Assembly: GCF_027244095.1 (NCBI RefSeq)
Contig: NC_069671.1
Location: 12,368,482 to 12,432,481 of the forward strand
DNA from: Hemicordylus capensis
Lineage: Eukaryota > Chordata > Lepidosauria > Squamata > Cordylidae
DNA length: 64,000 nucleotides
Reading direction: 5' to 3'
Shown: positions 8,852 through 22,190 of the stretch, piece after piece
How the letters are laid out: each line of letters opens with the position of its first letter
How positions within the stretch are numbered: position 1 is the stretch's first letter
The notes under the pieces: generated by a model
The model's database searches: none
What the model was told of the DNA's origin: nothing
What the model saw: only the letters and a program-made list of their open reading frames with translations
Translations under genes and position numbers: made by a program

Positions 8852-10780
8852 AAGGGAGAGGATGCCAGACGGGAAAACCCAACGACAATGAACAGATCGA
8901 CCGGGCGGCTGTCGAGCTAGCCAGGGCGTGGGGGGCTCCGGCTGCCACAGGCCGTGGCTGGTCTAGGCCAAACGCAGGCACTGCTTGCTGGTCCAGTCAG
9001 CTGATAACGTTGTGTCTCATCTGGAAGGGGCAAGCGAGGGGAGTTGAAATCCTCTTCAATCTAAAGCCTTTAAAACACACACAAAATGCAAATCGAACCC
9101 ATCCCAATCCTCTCTCCCAGTCCTAGTGCTGACACCTTGAGCTGGTCTGGCAAAAGGATTGTGCCGAGTAAACCCGGGAGGGCAGGTCAGACCCCAAGGC
9201 TCCCTGAGGGGTTGCCCCAGTCACTGGATCTCGGTTCTTAATACTCAGGGGATTCCATCTGCTGCACCAATTTTGTCATCCAGACCAGATGCATGAGAGA
9301 GAGGAAGTCCATGGGGAGAAGGCGGGGCGTTCTGCTTGCACACACTCACCTACGTGACGCAGCCTTCCTGGGCGTACTGTTGTGGCCTGTTATTATCCAG
9401 TACTTGAAATAGGATTCATTCAGTGGCCCCCCTTCCTTCCCTCCTCTGTTCTTGTCGTGAGAGCTGCACCATGGAATTGCATGTTGGGCACAGGGAGTGG
9501 GGAATGAACAAGAGTGGATGAGATGGGTTCTCCTGCTTCCCACGGCTAGTTAAGGTGGTTCTCTTCCTTACGTGCATCCATAGAAATGAAGAGGGCCTGC
9601 CTGTCTAGCTGAACTTCCACCAAATAAGTGTCAGGCAGGGATGCTTTGGCGGCAGGGAGGAGCTGTGGGATTGGAGGCCAAAAAAAAAAAAAATTCCTTT
9701 GGAGAAAGGAATTCTGGGTTGGAATTGCAATTGGGAAGAATTCCCCTATTTGTAGCGTGTTGGCTATGGATGGATGGGGTAGTGTGGGAGGCAGCTGTTT
9801 TAAGGACATTGTTTCTTGAAACGGCATTGTGTATGTATATGGTCTACAGGGTATATTTTTGATACCTTTGGCAAATGACGCCAGATGTTTTGCGCAAGGA
9901 AGGACTTTGAAACAGTGTTATATGCTGCTTTTCTGTCTCCGCTCCTGTACAAAAAGGATTCTGTGTTGCGTGTGAGCTTTTTGATTGGTTTGTCCATTGT
10001 ATGGAAATTTCAAGAGGTTACAGTGTTCCAACAGAAATGGTTCTGTAATTCAGTAGAATGTATTAACTTAGTTTTTTAAAAAGAAAAAAAAAGTATATAT
10101 ATAATATATTTATATATATATATATATATATATTAAAAAATATAGTCACAACTGCAGGGCCCTTATAGTAACACTCCAGTGTGGAGGTGACATGAATACT
10201 TTTGACATGAACATCTCTTTTGGGAGGAGTGAGAGAGGCCAAGACACTTGCAGGAAAGTTTAAACGTCTGTTTTTCAGACCCATCCACAATACTCTATTT
10301 TCTATATTTGTAGGTGGTGATTGTTCCCCCCACCCCACCCCCCTCCATGATGCTGTTAAATTCTTTAACCACATGAGCATGGATAACATTCAAATAGCAT
10401 TTCAGATTTTCTTTCTCCGCCACAAACTTTTCCCACCATGCTGGAACATAGAAGGTTGGCTATAAAATAGTATTAAATGTTTTCCATCGTGCATACTAGA
10501 GGGGGAAATATCTGGACAGTGGTTTCTCAGCTGGAATAGACAACAGCCATGTTTTTAGTAGCCGAATAATTTGACGCAGCATCTAGAAAATGATAATATC
10601 ACAGTGCTGTATTGTTTAAGGAAAACCTGGTTTCTTGTTTTTTCTTCCCATCCTCTCTTGCACATCAGCCAGTTTTTATGTCGGAACAGTTGTGTCTTTT
10701 GTTGCAGGACTTTGAGCACACACACACTTGGTAATGTTAAACTTCCCAGGCATTAAAGCTTTTGTGTTTGAATGACTGAA
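8852..10780 (+). other. NCOR2: NCOR2 3' UTR, proximal form
   Basis: The sequence after the stop is free of recognisable repeats for about 1.2 kb, in contrast to the flanking DNA, and becomes AT-rich with a T-rich block around 9880-10075 that looks like conserved UTR. A (TA)n run lies at 10094-10134. An ATTAAA at 10752-10757 followed directly by TTTTGTGTTTG is the best nearby cleavage signal. The end point is inferred; transcript data are needed. Confidence 0.5.
10094..10134. repeat. (TA)n microsatellite in the NCOR2 3' UTR
   Basis: An almost pure TA tract with two interruptions, preceded by an A-run. Confidence 0.9.
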
Positions 10781-13619
10781 GGGGGTGGGGTTCTTGTGAG
10801 GACATCTGCTGAGAGAATCCATCCCTTCTCCATCCTTGTGCTGCAGGTCTCTGATCCTAAAAACTTGCCCCTGTGAAGTTGCAGTGAATTCTGTCGGAGG
10901 GCCACTTCCTGGCCTGCCCTCCAGAGGCCTGGCAACTACAAACCATGAAGCCTTAGTCTAAGCTGAGCCTGGGAAGATCTAACAGCATGCAAAATGTAAA
11001 GAAGTTGACCAGATTAAAAGGCAGAACTGCAGGGGAAGAGCAGGAGTTCCATAGTAATGTACCTTTCCAAATGCTCTTTCCCCTTTTGAAAGGAAGCCCT
11101 CCCCACCCCCTTTAAGGGAAACGAGAGGTGGATCTGTGTTTGCAGAAGGAGAGGAAAAATCAGATGTGGTTACGTGTGTGTGTGTGTGTGTGCGCGCGCG
11201 CATGTGCACACAGTTGTTAATAGGCTAGCTAACATTACTGTTTCCATCTACATTAGAAACTTTTGGAAAGCTTTCTAGAATGTCCATCTTGCTTAGATAG
11301 ATTCCAAAAACCGCAATGTGAAATGGGGTGACTGGTTCTTGGTTACTTTGAGAGCTTTAGCAAGTGGAAGAGACTGACACCAAAGACTCAAAATGGAGAT
11401 CTAGAAGGTTTCTGCACTAACCCTTATCTCTACTGTCAGTCAGAAGAGACTGTGCTGAGCTCACTTTAAGACACATCTGCCCTTTCAAAAAGCCACTCCA
11501 ATTCTTCCTTTTGAAGATACAATTTAAATTCAGTGTCAAAGCAAAAATTAAAAAATGCAAGCAAGTATTTTCTGTGCAGCAGAAAGTGGATAGAAAGTTT
11601 CTTGAGTCTGCCTGTTTTATTCTGAGCTTGCCCATTTAATGTCATTAGGCCATCAACAGGTCCACTGGCTAATCTAATAGCCTGTTTCTCCTCCTGCGTG
11701 TGCTTCAGGAGATTGTGTGTTCTTCCTGGGCAGGAAAATGCAGTTCCTCAGCATCACATGATTACTGCCCCCACTTCTGTGTGCTGCACCATGTCTACAT
11801 GGATAGGGGCAGTGATTGGAAAGAAGTAGCTGTTGGGTGAGAGAAAATCCCAGCTAGCTTTCTGCTCTCCTCATTAAGTCCTTCTAGTCTCATCTCAGGC
11901 AAGCAGTATCTTAAGAGTCCCTTTCCTTTTCTCCATGGAATCATGAGCATTTTCCCACTGGAGCAGGCCTGAGGTTTTCACTACAGCTAACTAGCATTTG
12001 TAACACAGTGCTATGATTAAACAGCATCCACCAAGATGGCAACACTTCAGGTCTCCTCTTGCTAGACTGCATGTGTTGACAAAACGTGTGTTACTGCCAT
12101 TCTTGTAAGCATGTTATAGGCAAATGTGGCTACTTCTATTTTGCTAGAACATCTATTAGTCACTTTTCTGCTAAAAGCATTCCCAGAGGTTTAAATAAAA
12201 AGAGAAAACAAATGGATAAGATTGGCCAAAAGATGCACATATACATGGGGTACCAGTGGAGGTTTGGTGGTATTAATGGGACATCAGTAGTGTCCCATTA
12301 ATAACAATGGACTTCAACCATCTTTCAGTGGTTCTTCCAGGTAGCCAACTGGTTGCTCTTAAGCTCAAAAAAAAGCTCTCTCCAAGTAGGCCAAATCAAT
12401 CAATCACTCTTACACAATCAGCCTAGTTTATAGTCCAATCATGGGAAATCTGAGCGGGTTTTCCCTTGCAAGACCAGAAATAAAACAGTAGCAAAGATTC
12501 TCTTTGGAGCACATTGGCTTCGTCATTTTGTCTATCACCATTTCAAATAAACATTGGCAATGTTATAGTTACCCCACAGCTTGGTCACTGCCACTGCATC
12601 TGCATACTGGCCTCTGCTGTTCAGTTCCTAGATACCAGAATACAATTCTCCACAGCTTGCACAATGCCACTGAATTTAAAATATGCAATATTTTTACCTA
12701 TGTATAGATAATCTGTGTAGTGCAGATGAGTGCTGCAAGAGACTTTATTTGGCCACAAGTGTACAGACTGGGATGCCAACAAGCGTGATAGCCATGACCG
12801 TTTTGCACTCCATATATGATGGTGTGCTTACTTTTCAGATTATCTCCATGTAGGAAACATATCACATAGGCCCAAATTCTCTCGTACGTTAGTTCCACTG
12901 GTCAAAGTTCTCAGCTTGATTTCCAAAATCTCTCTATCTCTCTCTTTTTGTAGACTTCTCACCCATAAATCATTATCTTGTCAATAGCAGTACTGTGAAT
13001 GGTTTGCACTGATCCAACAGGATTTGCTCCCAGCTGACAAGGTTATTTTACCGTTCCTTAGACCATGTTGAACTTGTGCCGCTTCACTTTGCCTTTCCTG
13101 TGTTGACAATTTGGAAAGCAACTCAGACAGCATTTCTTGCCACTGCTTGTGAGTTGAGGTTGTCTGTACATTCCACAAAGGGATTCAGGAATAGCCCCCT
13201 CCTTTCCAAAAGGTTATTCCCACATCACCAGAAGCTGTACATTCTCTGTACATGTGCGTATGTGTGTATATATATTTATATATACTCTTGGGTTCTGTGT
13301 ATACATAATACTCCATTTGCGTGTGCATGTATAACAGGTACATACACACACCTATCTTTTCTTTGTGCCTGAATCAGTGGCCTGGCACATATCTGTGTGC
13401 GTGCGTGCATGCATGCACACATACAAGCCAGATCTCGGTAAAACCTAACTCCCTACGGTTCAACCAAATGCAGACGAGCATTCTCCCCACTGACTGTTAG
13501 CTCTACATCAAAGTGAGCACCGAGCACTGTGCGTAAGCTTCAAAGGAAAGCCATCCTTCATACACAACTTGTCTGCAGAATTTGTGTCGGTTTTAGTGAC
13601 ATATAGATCTCTTTTGTGC
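10781..13619. other. Downstream of NCOR2, nothing recognised
   Basis: It may be long 3' UTR or intergenic DNA. It has no coding exon and no clear interspersed repeat, only microsatellites (11174, 13255-13290). Confidence 0.4.
11174..11203. repeat. (GT)n(GC)n microsatellite
   Basis: A GT run passes into GC units, a Z-DNA-prone alternating purine-pyrimidine stretch. Confidence 0.9.
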
Positions 13620-14090
13620 TACCTGCTATGATTTTTTTATTATTAATTGTGCAATCAAGAAGAAAAAGAAAGTTGTGTTAAAACTATTAAAGTTTGATGT
13701 GTTACCAACTTTGTAATTTGTACAAACACATAAAAACAAAACAAAAAAGATAAAAGGACAATTTTATTGTTTGAACTGTACAAGGGGCGGGGGGAAATCT
13801 CTATATTTTGTACAACCAAATTGTGCATAGTTGTTTCAAAGCAAGTTGTATGATAGAACGGACTGTACATAGAAACTGCTTGAGTTGTAAATATTTATGC
13901 AGCTTGCTCTGAAGGTTGGGTTTTTTTTTTTTTGGTTTTTTTTTGGTTCTACTGAAAGTGAAGTTTTTGTTCACTGTTTTGGTTGGGGGGGTTTTTGTTC
14001 TTTTTGCTCTACATGCCCACTTAAGCAAGTGTTTGTGGGTTTGCAGTGTCTGTGCACTGCCTTACTGTTTAAATAAAAAAAAAAAGAGGG
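13620..14090 (+). promoter_or_regulatory. Possible distal polyadenylation region of NCOR2
   Basis: This AT-rich, repeat-free block has T-rich and TTGTAAATATTTATG-like sequence and ends with AATAAA at 14072-14077 inside an A-run. It reads like the end of a long vertebrate 3' UTR. If used, the NCOR2 3' UTR would be about 5.2 kb. No splice or coding evidence ties it to NCOR2; it could belong to an unrelated noncoding transcript. Confidence 0.3.
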
Positions 14091-16666
14091 GAAAGCTTCT
14101 TGCCAGCAAAACAGCTGTCTTCTGGTTCTTGTCTGTGATGTGGAAAGTGGCTCTTGAAGGAGACAGGATAGGGTGCTCTTGGGACAGCCCTGGCACTGGA
14201 GGCACCATAGTTGCAGGCGCCACACCATCTCCAGAGCAGGACAACAGGCCCATATACAGTTTGGACATGGAGGAAAGAAGGTGACGGGGGGGGGTCTGCT
14301 TTTCTGGTCCCATCTGTTTGGGAGAGTGGTGTGTGCCGCACATGGGTGTCCAAACCTCTGCAGCACTCATGGTTGGTCTGGGGCAGAGGGTCTTTTCTCT
14401 AAATAGCAGATGAACAGCCCAGACCTCCTTGAAAATCACTCACACTCTCTGACCTGAAAAAGCTGCTTTCAGATTCCAGATATGGGATAGGGAGGCGACT
14501 GGGCTGTCGTCCTTACAGTGAATGCAACACAGCCTCCAGCAGTGCTTCCTATGCTCACAATTTGAGTCCTCCTTCGACAGTTTCCAGCACTGACCCTGTC
14601 ACTTGAGTTAGATCCTGTGTTTTAAACCTCCCTCGGTTCCTTTCCTTCGTTTTGTAGCCCTGCTCCTTGGATCTTTCATGGCCTGGGCAGATTCAAACAG
14701 TCCACAGTTCAAACAGATTCAAACAGTCCACAGGTACTCCTCCTCTCCCCACCAGGAGGCGGCTACTTGTATCCTTGCCTGTGGTCGGCAACAACCCCCA
14801 TTTCTCTCTGCCAAGGAAATCTTACCAGTTTGAAAAAATGGTAAAACTGGCCTTTGGATGATATTCCATCCAGTAGGTCGCATAAAAGTAGTTCAAAGTA
14901 CTACTCACTTGCATCACTTTCCAGCTTGGAGAATTTTTATCGATCCTGATTTTTATCGATCCTGATTGTGTATGACAGGCTACTGCTGCATAAAATAGTG
15001 GTTCTCACACTTGGGTGAGGATGATGGGAGTTGTAGTGCAACCCCACGCGGGGATCCAAGTTGGAGAACCCCTGGTTTATATGCATGTATTTGTGCCCAT
15101 TCCCAACATGGCCAGCTTGGGGCAGCATTTCCCAAGGACAGGTTTTTCTTTGGCTTCTGAAGGAAGGAAAGGTTCTTTCAGTTGCTGGCAGTGGTCACAC
15201 ATTTTCTTCCTGTCACTGACTGGGATCAGGAACCCAATGGAGACGTGTTGAGCGAGTTGGCTGTATTGAGCACCACCAGCCACAAGAGAAGCCGAGATGG
15301 AAGCTTTTCTTTAGTGCTTTCAGAACAAGTCAGGAATTGTAGGGGCAGTGAACCAGCCTGGACAAAGGCGGGTTTCTCCTGAAGTAGCCAAGCTTTGGCT
15401 GCAAGAGTGGTGTCTCATAAAAGCCCAGTTCATCTTGGCTTCTGTGCTGCAGTAGAAAAGACAGAAAAACAACACAACCCCAGCCATGTAAAACTACCAT
15501 AGAAAGCTGTAAGAAGGGAATGCTGAAATTTTCTACTTAAAATGCAGCAGTGTTATGGGAGACAAATCCATGTCTTGGTGCTGCTTGGGACAGGAGGCAA
15601 ACTGGCGGTGCTGCTGAGTTTAGTATGGTCTGTGTCCCTAAGGGGATGCTGTTTCCTGATGGGTAGCAGCTAATGCAGAAAATGACCCATAAGGAATCCA
15701 GACACTTGTCTGGAATTTGTCCAGAAGCCCATCCAAGGCAGGACCCCAAAGGGGTTGGCAGGCACAGCTTGTCATGTAAAACTGGGAGAAGTAGCATCTG
15801 TCAAAGTCCACTCTTCCATAGGAGTCGCTTTGCACCCAGGCGGGCCCCTCCAGCTGCAGGTCCCAGATGTCCAGCTTGTGCACAACTTATTGCATGGTCC
15901 ATTTCAGACTTCAAAAAAAGCCACACACATGGATCCCCCAAGTATATTTTTAATGTGTATTAATTTTATACAGATTTCTTGGTTTTACTTCTTAATCCTA
16001 GCAAAGATGGTACTGATCTTGAGTTTTTTGAAGTTCAGCTTGCCAACTTTGACCTGCCCCCTTGCAAAATTCCAGAATTACAAAGTTCTGGTCTTAAAAT
16101 AGGTTTCCAATACCCCAAAGCAAAACAAACTAGAAGGGAAAAGGCAGTAGAGCACTGTGTGTGCTGCTATGATCTCCTCAGGAAGACAAAATGCAAGAGG
16201 AAAAGGGTCTCTGTGTTTGTAGAACTTGGTCTTATAAATGGGGCTTTTAAATATGCCACCTGGACATTTTTTAGACTGGCCAAGACAGAAGGTGGAATAA
16301 GCTAGCTGTGCTCCACCTTATTAAAGCCGCCACAGACAGCAGCAGGTTTACTTTGGACTTGGACTGAGCTGAAAAATAGCTCTTTCAAACAGCTCCTTTC
16401 TTCTCCCCAGCCTTTTTCATGCGGGCCTGGCTCAACCACAAAATTTCCACCCATCTATTCATTCATTGGTTCAGCTCCAGCTAATCCACCCCCCGCAAAA
16501 AAAAACCCTCCTGTAATCAAATTTCTCCAATACGCTGAACTTGTATCTGAAACGCTTTAATAAGCTCGTATCATACAGGCTCCGCAGCATATTAAACCAT
16601 CCCTGTTAAGCAGGACAGGCCTTTTTGCTTCAGGCCTGGGGCAAGCCTCACCCCATAGGATTAATC
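14091..16666. other. Intergenic, mostly unassigned
   Basis: It holds one short MITE (14998-15078). A direct repeat of about 20 bases (CAGATTCAAACAGTCCACAG-like) is found near 14690-14730 and another (TTTTATCGATCCTGAT) at 14935-14967. No gene is seen. Confidence 0.45.
14998..15078. mobile_element. Short hAT-like MITE
   Basis: TGGTTCTCACACTTGGGT and CCAAGTTGGAGAACCCCTGG are imperfect inverted ends around GATGGGAGTTGTAGTGCAA. No clear target duplication. Confidence 0.5.
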
Positions 16667-16804
16667 CAGGGTTTCTCAACGTGTGGGTCCCCAGATGTTA
16701 TTGGACTTCAACTCCCATAATCCGCAGCCCCAGTGGCCTTTGGCTGGGAATTATGGGAGTTGAAGTCCAATTACATCTGGGGACCCACACGTTGAGAATC
16801 CCTG
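16667..16804. mobile_element. hAT-like palindromic MITE
   Basis: The ends CAGGGTTTCTCAACGTGTGG and CCACACGTTGAGAATCCCTG are inverted repeats that extend through ATTGGACTTCAACTCCCATA, so the arms are about 60 bases. Same family as 26114-26270. Target duplication unclear. Confidence 0.78.
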
Positions 16805-17157
16805 GTAATCCTTGGCTCCCTTTGCAACAGCAGCAAGGGCATCAGGTCAGAGGCAGGCCAGGCCTTTCCTTTCCTTTCCAGATCTCCTTGGTCCCGTTTC
16901 CTCTAGCTTGACTACTCGGCTTCTCTAACCTTGGGCTCCATTCCTGCCCTCTTGACCCCTACCTTCTGGTTTGTCCACTCACCTTGGCCCTGGACTTCGT
17001 TCTTGACCTCCAGCTCTAATCCAGGTCAGTTTTCTGGTTTCCAGTACCTAGCAGAACTCTGGCTCTCATCTCCTTTCCTACTCCTAGTTCTTGGCTGTCT
17101 GCTTCTGGGTCCTGACTTTGAGCCCTAGGCCACCTAAAGCCACGTGGATGGATGGAA

Positions 17158-17475
17158 AGCAGGTCTTGTGGCAGCGAGCACACATTGTCCTCTCTGCAAA
17201 GCAGAGTTTGCCTTGGATTGCATTTGGATGGGTGACTGATTCCATGTGAACATTGCTGTAAGATCTTCTTCTTAGTAGACGGAGGGAGGCATAGCTCAGC
17301 AGAAGCACATCTGATTTGCACGCAGAAGGTCCCAGGTTCAATTCCTGGCATCTCCTCTCCAGGTAAGTCTGGGAAAGACTCTTGCCTGAAACCATGGAGA
17401 GCTGCTGCCAGTCAGCATAGCACATGGTGAGCTAGGTGGACCAAAGGTCTGACTTGGCATAAGGCAGCTTCTTCC
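17158..17475 (+). repeat. Composite 5S-rRNA/tRNA SINE, near full length
   Basis: The head (GCAAAGCAGAGTTTGCCTTG, then TTTGGATGGGTGACTG) aligns with the 5S rRNA internal promoter. The middle has a tRNA-like A box (CATAGCTCAGCAG-AAGCA), an anticodon-loop-like TTTGCACGCAGAAGG and a B box (GGTTCAATTCC). The tail is CTGCCAGTCAGCATAGCAC, then CCAAAGGTCTGACTTGGCAT. This copy shows all three modules best. Confidence 0.8.
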
Positions 17476-19067
17476 TCGAGCCCTGGCCTATAGCTCAGCC
17501 TAGCAACCTTTCACATTTGGCACCCACATTTGCCAATGCAAAAATGGCAAGCCCATAGGATGGGTGCTGACACAGACCCAATGAGTACCTGGACTTATGG
17601 CTCAAGCCAACTACAGATAACTAGCCAACACGGGTTCAAGCGCTAGCCTTCGTCAGGCTGTTAGCCATTGCCTTATCTAAAGGCGGGGAATGGGATTCAG
17701 TGGCGAATGAAACAAAAACATAAGCCTGCAAACACAACATGACAGCCAAAGGATTAATGGCTACCTATCAAAACTGCCTTTTCCAGCACCAGAATTGTCA
17801 GCGGTCTAAATTAAATGTCAAACATTTTTCCTCGCTCAGAAATACTCATAACTGGAAACAAAGAGGAAAAGGGATGAGGAGGCCAGGCTGCACTGCCCAC
17901 CAATCAGCTGCCAAGTTGTTGGGGTGTGGAAGGGCTCTGCTTTAATTAGCCTTCCCCTTCTAGCTGAGTTGTCCTGTCCGGTGCTGAAATACTCCACTCC
18001 CTAAATGTCATCTTTGGGGGAAATTGGCAGGGGGAGAGGCATTCTTTTCAAAATCTGAGCTTTGCCATTTCCTGCAGCTCAATAAAAATCAAACGAACCC
18101 TCGTTTTTACTGGCGGTGCTAACAAATGGCAGGAAGCACTTGACCACAGAGTATGTGCGACTGGAGGCTCTTCCCCTCCCTCCCTCCTTTTCCGTGCACA
18201 GTAGACTGTTTATATTGGATGTTTTCAAGGGGAATCTTAAAGCTTCTCAGCTCTCCTGAAATCTCCCTGCAGAGTTCCTCCGTGGCTGCGTTTTGACTTT
18301 GGGCAACGCGGACAGGCCCGAGGTGAGGGGAGATGGCGGCAGCTTTTGAAAAGTCCTGTGACTGGATTCTCTGATGGAGTTGAAAAGGTTTTCAAGGCAA
18401 TCCACCAGTTTACTTGGCTCTGGTTCAGGCACAGGAGATGCTTTTAACTATATGTCTAGAGCCAACTCTGAGGACGGAGACAAAGGCAGCCGTTTGCCTT
18501 TGGAAAGATGAATCCATCTGCCACAGGGAAAGGGCTCTGGGCAAGGAAGAGTGGATCGAAAACAACCCACAGGCATGAGCAGTCAATGCAGGCAGCCTGG
18601 CAGCAGCTACGGCAAAGATCGCCCATCAGGTTCCCCTCCATATCATAAGTTCTATAAAAGCCAAATCCCAACGTGGTCACACTTGAGCATGACAAAGAGA
18701 TAGACTCCCCACTGATGCTGCCCTGTGTCTCAGTGGCCAGGGTCATCCAAGATGGGAGGCACCAGTGCAGCCCCCCCCCACACTGGTGTCCCATATGGCA
18801 CTGCTTTTCTTCCGCTCCCACATCAGTGAATAGCTGCCATTTCCTCCTATGGGGAGAAATAAAACAGTGCAGCAACTGGGAATAGATGTGGCATGGAGGC
18901 AAAGTCTGCCCCATGGCCCCCCCCCCACCCAAAACCCCATCACAACCCTGACACAGGGTAGCTGAGCCATCCCTGACCCCGATCCTGCAGTGGGGGGCAG
19001 TGAGTGCACCTCTTTGAGCAGACAATCCCTCTGTTGACTCACACCTGCTCATCACAACGACAGATAT
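17476..19067. other. Intergenic, candidate conserved noncoding block
   Basis: About 17735-18150 is unique, AT-balanced sequence with motifs such as TTTAATTAG and CAATAAAAATCAAACGAA and no repeat similarity. It is a plausible regulatory element but no conservation data are available here. Confidence 0.3.
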
Positions 19068-19265
19068 CTTGCAAGTTTATTTACTGAAAGACACATATAG
19101 CTGCCTTTCCACAGCTCAAGGTAGCTTCCAGTGGCAATAAAAGCAAATTAAAATGCCATAAAAACAACAATCCAGAGAGAACAGACCACAATCCAAACAG
19201 AACGAAACGTCAGAGGAAAGAATACCGTGGTCTCTGCCGCCTTCTGCAAACTGTCCTTGTACTAT
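19068..19265 (-). repeat. LINE 3' tail
   Basis: ACATATAGCTGCCTTTCCAC and AAGGTAGCTTCCAGTGGCAA followed by A-rich sequence read as the reversed end of a LINE, with the usual repeat of CC-rich and GG-rich arms near the tail. Confidence 0.5.
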
Positions 19266-19637
19266 AGCAAAACTTCCCTCCTGCTTAACGATTCAATTAA
19301 ATTACGATTATCCGGCAAGAACTCTCTTTCCCCTTTAACTCGCCTCCACGCCTTCCACAATGTCCAGAAGCGGCCCAAGGTATGATGGGGCCTGAGGCAA
19401 GGCACAAAATGCTGCCTTGCCCCTTGGCCCTGTCGGGGGCTGGCCAAAACTAACTCATGCAAGCTTTGGAAGTGCCGGGGGGGGCAGGAAGGAGGGAAGG
19501 TTGCTAGCAGCCTCCTCTCTTCTCTCCTTATGTTGCTTGCAGGCTTGGTATGGAGAGGTGGTCCTCGGAAAGCTTGCAAGGGTCGGAGCAGTCCTGCAGG
19601 TCAACTCTGACGGCAGAGACAGGAGGCGCCACACAGA

Positions 19638-19863
19638 GAGCCAGCGTGGGGTAGTAGTGGTTAGAGTGCTGGACTAGGACCGGGAAGACCCGAGTTCAAA
19701 TCCCCCATTCAGCCATGAAACTAGCTGGGTGACTCTGGGCCAGTCGCTTCTCTCTCAGCCTAACCTACTTCACAGGGTTGTTGTGAGGAGAAACTGAAGT
19801 ATGGAGTACACCGCTCTGGGCTCCTTGGAGGAAGAGTGGGATATAAAATGCAAAATAATAATC
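19638..19863 (+). repeat. Sauria-type tRNA SINE
   Basis: Head GAGCCAGCGTGGGGTAGTAG with A box TAGTGGTTAGAGTGCTGG and B box GAGTTCAAATCCC. The body GGTGACTCTGGGCCAGTCGC and tail CTCCTTGGAGGAAGAGTGGG match the Sauria SINE family of lizards and snakes as I remember it. Essentially full length. Confidence 0.85.
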
Positions 19864-21025
19864 CTGCTGCCACCCCCAACAATCTGCTGCCTAACACATG
19901 CCCCGCTGTGCCTCCGGACAAGGCCCCTCCCAGTTTCTCTCTCTTACCATTCTTATCCCCTTTCCCACTTTGATTTCCAAGCAGGAAATATCCCTTATAA
20001 TAACTCTTAGAGCAAATTCCCTTCAGGATTTATGAAGTAACATCAATGTTGAGAAAGCACCAAAGGAGCCTATACAGACGAGCTAGATTCTTCTCTTTTA
20101 TTGTTGTTTTTATGATATTTTAAAACTTGTTTCAATTGCTATTAAAACAAACTGCTGTTGAACTTGTTTTAACTGCTTGTGTTTTTTAGGCTTTGATAGC
20201 TACCAAATTGAAAGCCACTTAGAATTGTAGAACGGTGGTAGAGGCTGTTCCTAGACACACTTGCTTGGGGGATAAGCCCTTGATGGGACTTTCTAACTTT
20301 TGAGTAAACATGGCTTGGGCTGCACTTCACGGAATGTTTTCAGAGAAACAACTAGCAAGCTAGAGCTGCCACAGAGGCGAGAATAAGATTTTGTTTTAAG
20401 TCAGGAGGCATCTCTCAAAGTCTGCCCCTCTCAAAAGCTATTGCAAGCAGCATACATTATTTAGTGGGGGGTATATGGGAGCGTCCAATATTAATAGGCA
20501 TTAAAATGCACAGTTTAACACACATGGCATTTAATAGGTTGCAGCAAAAGGTAATGCAGGTGGGTCTTTGGTTTTGTTTCGTGTTTTTTTACCTCCCATC
20601 AAAATAGAAGGGCAGGAAGTGAAATAACTCAGAATTCTTTCCCTTCAGTATTTGGCAGATAGAAATCACTCTTTATGTGATACAAGAGAGGAGACCCTCA
20701 TATTGTGGCTAAGGGCTATTAGCAAAGGTTCATCCCTGGGCTCGGACGACTAACAAACTTTGAAGTGTATGCTTCCTTGCTGCTTAGAAAGTATGCATTG
20801 ATCTGTCTCACGTTCCATTTATTATCATAGCTCTCAAAGATTATTATTTTCCAGAATTTCCAAATTCTACCAGCAACATAGTGAAATCTGACAGCTAAGC
20901 AAAGCAACCTGATATGCTGAAAGCCTGCAAAGGGCACAGGTGTATACTCTGGTATTAATTTGAAATTTGATAAAAAGTGAGATGATAGATAATGAGAGGG
21001 TCGATGATGAACACATTAAGCTGTC

Positions 21026-21200
21026 TTGCACTGAGTCAGACATTGGCCCATTGAGCTCAGCCCTGTCTGACTGGCATTAGCTCTCCAGAGTTTCTGCAGG
21101 GATCTTTCCCCACCTGGAGATGTCAGAGATTGAGCCTGGAAGGCCCTTTTCACATGCCCAGCATGTGCTCTTCCATGGAGCTATGACCCACCCCAATTTA
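21026..21200 (-). repeat. Composite 5S/tRNA SINE, tail and tRNA module
   Basis: It is read in reverse. The tail (CTTGCACTGAGTCAGACATT, GAGCTCAGCCCTGTCTGACT) is followed by a decayed tRNA module (CATGCCCAGCATGTGCTCTT, ATGGAGCTATGACCC). The 5S head is missing. Confidence 0.7.
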
Positions 21201-22190
21201 GTCTCCTGTGCTCCACTAGTCCTGAATTCAGGTTTAACCTGGAGAATTTCTAAAATTAATTCTGAGATTGTAGCATACACAATGGGCCTCAGTTTTGAGT
21301 TCCTTGGCTTCTTTTGAGGGGGGCTGGGCCCAAATTCATTTTTAACATGAATACCTGTACATAGGGCTATTATCTCAGCTCTTCTTCAAATATCAGGCAA
21401 GGCAAAACTGGGTGCTCTCCAGAAGATTCCCTCTCTATTGTCATGGATAACATTGATGGTGGATACCCAAACCAGTGGGCGTGCCTAGGGAAAATCTCCA
21501 ATTGGATATATTTCACTCCCAGTGGGTTGACCTGAACACCAAATCATCTTTTTTCAAATATGTGCTCAGTTCTGCTAGAGAGACGTGTCCTTGGCTTAAA
21601 ACGACGAGCAGGTAGCATTGCTTAGATTCCTCCCCACAGGAAGTGTTTCCTGCTTTCCTGACAATTGCAATCCAAAACAAGTCATTCATCAGGGCTTGAG
21701 GGTTTTGCCATGAAATTATACGCACTCTCTGATAATGTTACATCAAGCTAAAGAGCTGATTTTGGCAGAACATGAAAGGCTCTTGAGGCTGGCAAGAGAC
21801 ATGGGGGGAAAGTTATAGCAGCTGTGGGATGCTGTTCATTGTTATATTAGTGCACTGAAGACATTGCTCGGGGTGCAAGAATCCCAGCTGGATGGTGGGG
21901 GTCTATTCTCTCCCTAGAACAACAGCAGAGATGGCAAGAAAAGGGTGTCTTTTACATCCCTTGTTATTGTGTCCAAATTAAGGTTCACTTTTCTTTATTT
22001 ATCTCTCACATTGGTTTGGCCTTTTGTAATTACTGAAATGAATATTCTTCAGGAGTTCCGCCAGCAAAGCCATCATAAATCTCTTGCCACAGACTGGATG
22101 TTGGAAGGGCTGAGTTTCAAGCAGCCCAGAATTGATGTCAATTTTAATCAAAGAGAAGGGCTGCCAGAGGAACCAAATGGGCTTGTTTTT

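Noticed and set aside
18456-19055. A 199-codon open frame on the - strand in the intergenic region
   Set aside because: Cys/Gly-rich low-complexity reading with no family resemblance and no promoter or polyadenylation context.
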